A stretch of DNA of 23,354 bases. It comes from Saprolegnia diclina VS20. Its lineage: Eukaryota > Oomycota > Saprolegniomycetes > Saprolegniales > Saprolegniaceae. Below, one piece after another: positions 19,133-23,354 of this stretch. The position numbers and the translations under genes are program-made. The notes under the pieces were generated by a model that saw only the letters and a list, made by a program, of their open reading frames with translations, was not told the DNA's origin and searched no databases. Position 1 is the first letter of the stretch. Each line of letters opens with the position of its first letter. The DNA is taken from positions 653,400 to 676,753 of the forward strand of contig NW_008246089.1 of NCBI RefSeq assembly GCF_000281045.1. The letters run 5' to 3'.

Positions 19133-21159
19133 ATGCGTTTCCTCCTCCTGCAATGCTGTATGGGCGTTGTGGCGGCTCTGGTCGATAGAACCCGATGGCC
19201 CAATGCCGTCTCGGTCTCTGGTTGCACCTTTGGTGCGGGTTCGGTCCACGAGCACACCAATGCGTTTCAGTGTGATGACGCCAAGACGCGCATTAGCTGG
19301 CAAGGCGCGTGGATGACGTCGTCGTACACGCGGGGCCTTGTCACCGTGGCCATCATGCCCGTCTTTGCCTACCTCAAGCTACCACCGAACGCGTCGCTTG
19401 TCTTGACGAATGGAAGCGTGCACGTCGACCTGACGACGTTCTTTGCTCCCGACATGGCCTTCAATGTCGTGGCAGGCCCGCGCACGTACTACAATACGCT
19501 CGCCCTTGTCTTGGACGCGCCGTGCGTGGATGGTAGCAGCGGTACCAACTATGGTGTGCAGCTCGAGGCCTTTGTCCCGACCGCGCAAGAAGACACGATT
19601 CTTGAAGCCAACGCGACGTCCGAGAAACAAGACTTGTGTGGGCGGGACCAGAGTCAACACATTGCGTGCGCGTACATTCCGACGGCCCCGCGCGAGTCCA
19701 TGTACGCGTTTGGGCGGCCCGTTGCGCGTATTGTCGTCAACCCTGGATCGCAGTCGGCCGAGGGCTGCACGGGCTGGCTCTGGGGCTCGGCCGGGCATTT
19801 GATCACCAACCACCACTGCATTGGTACGCCCCCGACATCATCACGGGGGTTGACGAGGTCATTGCTTTGTGTAGGCTCCGAGGCCGACGCCTTGAGCGCC
19901 CAGTTTCAGTTTGTCGCCGAGAGCTACCTCTGTCAAGGCAAGCGCGATGGCATGTGTGCCGGTGTCACGGAAGCCATCACGGCCACTTTGATTTATACGA
20001 ATGCGACGCTCGACTATTCGCTCGTGAAGCTCCAGGGTGACCTTCCCGCCAAGTATGGGTACCTCCAAGCCGCACCGCGTCCGGCCACCGTCGGCATGCC
20101 CGTGTACATGCCGCAGCACCCGCGCGGCGGATGCAAACTTCTCTCGTATCTCAACGACGACAACCAATTCACGAGCATCTCAAGCTTGGCGGCGTCCGGC
20201 TGCGACAGCAAAGGCGGCTACGCTTACAACCTGGACACGGACGGCGGGTCGTCGGGGTCGCCGGTGCTGAACAAGGACTCCAACACTGTTGTGGCGTTGC
20301 ACTATTGCGGTGCGACGGCTTGTCGAAATGCGGGCATTCCGATGCTGTGGATCGCGCAGGACCTCGGACGGCACAATCTCTTGCCACCCAACGCGATTGC
20401 GAGCGGGGCGCCCCCTCTCGTGCCGCCGTTTAGCGACCCCACCGTGAGCCCGTACGGCACCAACCTTCCGGGGGTTGGGTCGCCCTTTACAAAGCAGGCA
20501 GTCGTTGACGGCGTCATCGTACAAAGTGGGTCGTTCTCGGACGGATGGGTGACGAATGTCGATCACATCACCTTTCAACTGGCAGCCCCCGGCGTCGTCA
20601 TCGTCGATGTCCTCTCGTTCGAACGGGACGGCTATAAACAGGCGTTTGCCGACGTCAACGACGATTGCCGCATTGCTTATGTGGACACGATGATCCACGT
20701 CTTCTCCAACGATTCCGCCGGTATGGATATTGTCTTTGATTGGATAGACAATAATGTTGCTTTGTAGTGCAGTACACACCGTATACGAACGACGACGTCG
20801 ACTCAGTGGACCCGAGCGCCGGCAAGGCCGACGGCAGCATCTCGACGTACGATTCATACCTTGTGGCGGTGTTACCCGCCGGTGCGCACACGGTCGCAGT
20901 TGGCGCTACGAACCTCGCGCTTGCCGACGCGAGGCGCGGGCGCAATGGCTATCCATACACCCAACTTCTGGGCTGCGCGGGGGTCGCCACCGAGTCTGGC
21001 GACAGCGGCGCCTACCGCGTGACGCTCTCAGCGACCGTGCCCCTCACGATCAAGCATTCCACCGCCGTGCCAAAGGTGGCCGAGTGCGCCATGGAAGGCG
21101 AGGCAGCGCTCATTCGTCAATGCGAAGCGATTCTCGACGCCTCGTACGACATGCGCTGA
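19133..21159 (+). CDS. Secreted trypsin-like protease with C-terminal PPC-like domain
   Basis: Probable extracellular serine endopeptidase. Exons 19133-19823, 19875-20720 and 20768-21159; introns 19824-19874 and 20721-20767 (51 and 47 bp). The protein is about 642 aa. The signal peptide starts MRFLLLQCCMGVVAAL. Residues ~20-180 are a beta-rich N-terminal domain with several Cys. The protease domain has CTGWLWG, His228 in TNHHCIG (intron 1 splits the Gly codon), Asp277 in LDYSLVKL and Ser357 in GGSSGSPV: a complete triad. After about residue 440 comes a region with VDHITFQLAAPG, then DGSIS..DSYLVAVLPAGAHTVAVG, resembling the bacterial pre-peptidase C-terminal (PPC) fold, an appendage often removed on maturation. 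The segment after it (to 642) is Ala/Glu-rich and unassigned. It is the upstream member of a tandem pair with the gene at 21409, whose layout and intron positions match. Confidence 0.92.
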
Positions 21160-21408
21160 CGAAAACACCAACATATATACAGTACCATTGACCCTACAAT
21201 CCGTGTCTGCCTCTAAGTGGAAACGCGACAAGCCCTTGGTCAAATGAGCTTCACGGGTTGGTGCGAAGAAAGAGCGGACTGGTATTATCATTACACTGTC
21301 CTTGGATGTTGCGCAGAACGAGCTTCGAAGTCGCGCACCTCGGCCGAACGCCGTCATGTTCGGTTTCACCATAACGGGATTTTAGCTCGGTGGATTTTGC
21401 ATCCCTTG
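21160..21408. other. Spacer between tandem proteases
   Basis: 249 bp. Sequence before 21409 stays open in frame back to 21217, but an ATG at 21244 would place polar, Cys-containing residues ahead of an obvious signal peptide, so I treat this as promoter/5' UTR. An AT run (acatatatac) lies near 21170. Confidence 0.4.
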
Positions 21409-23354
21409 ATGACGTCCCTGTGGCTCTGGGTGCTCACGGCGACCGCGGCGGCATGCGGCGCCCAACTGCTGGCGACACCGAGCAGCTTGAAGACAGTCGT
21501 TCTTCCAACGATCGAAGGCATTGGCGCTGGCGTCGGCCCGTCCTGCGTCGAGCCGCTCGAGTCGGGGTGGCTCAGCGCCGCGTATTTTGAAAAGGCGGCG
21601 ATCGCAATGCGTTTTCGGATATCGACGCTCGTGCTCCCGCCCGGCGACAGCGCGGAGCTTGTCGCTGTGGACGCACCGACCTTCGACCTCTCGGCGGCGC
21701 ATCTCTCGCCCGTCGGCAATACGAGCTCGGGGCTCTGGACACCGCGCCTCTTTGCCAACCTCTGGCGCCTTCGGCTGCGGCGCACGACCCGTGTCTCGTA
21801 CTGCGCCAATGGTTTTGGTGTCGGCGTTGATATGTACAGCTATTTTACCAGTCTCGACAGCGGTCATGACAACTCGGCTTCGGGCAGCAGAAGCGACGAG
21901 CAAGGCTGTGGCACCCGCAGCACCCACGCGATCTGCAACTACACGACGACGTCGCCGCTCACGAGCATGTACGCTTATAGCCGACCCGTCGTGCGTATTT
22001 GGGTGCCGACACCTGGTGTCGATGGCTTCAAGATGTGCACGGGCTGGCTCTGGGGCAGTCAAGGCCACGTCATCACCGCGAGCCACTGCATAGGTGCACC
22101 CTTACGAACCTCTTTGAGTTATACAAGATTCATTCCTATAGGCAGTGCCCGCGATGCCAACCAAGTGCAGTTCGAGTTTCTAGCCGAAGCGTCGTGGTGC
22201 GGTGTCGACGTCGACTACACTGTGTGCAGCGGCGCCGTCGCGTCCGTGGCCGCGACTTGGGTCACCACCAACGTGATCCTGGACTACACACTCTTGCTGC
22301 TCTCGTCCGGGCCGAGCCTCGTGCAAAGCTACGGGTATCTCCAAGTCCACCCGACGCTCGCGATAGCACGCGGCATGCAAATTTATGTGCCACAACATCC
22401 GAATGGCGGGTGCAAGACAATAGCGTCGAGGAACCAAACGACGTTGCCGACAACCATCACAGGACTCACGTCCAAAGGGTTCGTGATGACGCGTGCTGCA
22501 GGACGCAGCGTCATCGCTTGTGTTTGTAGGTGCGACCTCAACAATGACGGCTTTTATCGAGGAGGTGTCATGTATGATGCAGACACGCAGCCGGGCTCGT
22601 CCGGCGCCCCAGTTCTGGATGCGACGACCAATACGGTTGTCGCGATGCACTATTGTGGTGCTGCTGCCTGTTCCAACGCGGGGATTCCAATGGCCTGTAT
22701 CGTCCGCGACCTTCTCTTTCAAAATCTCTTGCCCGCGAATGCGCTGGGTGACGGCTTTGGCACCATACCCGCGTTTCCAGATCCCGTGGAGTTCCCACGC
22801 GCGCCGACTCTGCCGTTTCGCCACCCGCCGTACTTTGGCGCGATTCGGCAGGGCGTTGTGCCCCGGCGACCGCGCTATACAACGGTTGATCATTATGAGC
22901 TGGTCGTTCAAGCCCCGACCAAGATTATGGTTGATGTCGTCGTGAACGAGCTCAACACGACGTCCAATACGTGCGTTGACGTGCTGCGCGACTGCCGGAT
23001 CACCTACTCGACGGGTGGCACAACACTGCGCGTCTACTCCAAACTCCTACCAGGTAGCGAGACACCAATCATTGAAATTTGAACCTCAAACTCCATGTAT
23101 GTAGGAGGCGCACTGTACTCGAGTGACGACTTGCGACGAGCGCTGCCGTCCATGGGCAGCGACGACGGCAGCATCTCGAGCAACGACCCGTATTTGGTGA
23201 TGACGCTGCCAGCGGGGCGCTACATTCTCGCTTTTGGGCTCCTGCAGCTCGCCGACAAGGACGCTATCGCCGGCATCAACACGGACGCATTCTCCACCGA
23301 CATTCACGAAGGCGCGTTTACAAGCTTTACGGCATCGCTTCCATACAAGATGAC
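21409..23354 (+). CDS. Secreted trypsin-like protease with PPC-like domain (3' end outside window)
   Basis: Tandem paralogue of the preceding gene. Exons 21409-22093, 22142-22478, 22530-23053 and 23105 to beyond the window; introns 22094-22141, 22479-22529 and 23054-23104 (48, 51 and 51 bp). The signal peptide is MTSLWLWVLTATAAACG; this Met was chosen over upstream ones for that reason. The N-terminal beta-rich domain runs to about residue 190. The protease domain has CTGWLWG, His226 in TASHCIG, Asp276 in LDYTLLLL and Ser365 in PGSSGAPV, so the triad is complete. The first intron splits the same Gly codon as in the upstream paralogue; the second (after TSKG) has no counterpart there. The last intron falls at the equivalent place in the PPC-like region, followed by DDGSIS..DPYLVMTLPAGRY. 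The C-terminus is not seen. Confidence 0.92.

Overview
The window looks like nuclear DNA from an oomycete, probably of the Saprolegniales. The case rests on gene-dense, GC-rich coding sequence, very short introns (40-71 bp; 22 of the 23 I could place end in TAG), kinases with tyrosine-kinase-like signatures and N-terminal membrane segments, and secreted S1-type proteases with C-terminal PPC-like domains. The lineage is inferred from gene style; no marker gene is present.

Layout. (1) 1-911 (+) is the 3' half of a kinase gene (kinase A) that starts outside the window. (2) 1574-2754 (-) is a neuroguidin/LCP5-type ribosome-biogenesis gene. It is divergent, across about 300 bp holding three CCAAT boxes, from 3063-4353 (+), a tentative CCDC142-like gene. 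(3) 4526-5671 (-) is an intronless secreted trypsin-like protease. (4) 6209-9442 (-) is a DIS3L2-type 3'-5' exoribonuclease. (5) 9655-12806 (-) is a complete membrane-anchored kinase (kinase B), a paralogue of kinase A in inverted orientation. (6) 13595-14449 (+) is a mitochondrial SLC25 carrier. (7) 15133-15807 (-) is a short alpha-carbonic anhydrase. (8) About 16.2-17.16 kb holds coding-like but broken-up text with no assignable gene. (9) 17307-18927 (+) is a COQ10/START-type ubiquinone-binding protein fused in frame to an EF-hand calcium-binding region. (10) 19133-21159 (+) and 21409-end (+) are two tandem secreted trypsin-like proteases with PPC-like tails; the last one runs off the window.

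The genes form no single pathway. Two themes recur. Housekeeping functions (rRNA processing, RNA decay, mitochondrial transport, coenzyme Q biology) are mixed with expanded oomycete families (membrane kinases, secreted proteases). There is also evidence of recent duplication or gene conversion: the two kinases are almost identical, intron included, over 321 bp in inverted orientation about 10 kb apart.

The most unusual items are the COQ10-EF-hand fusion, the kinase conversion tract, TK-type catalytic signatures in both kinases, a carbonic anhydrase lacking the usual proton-shuttle His, and the near-exclusive TAG acceptor usage. I found no rRNA, tRNA, CRISPR array or recognisable intact mobile element.
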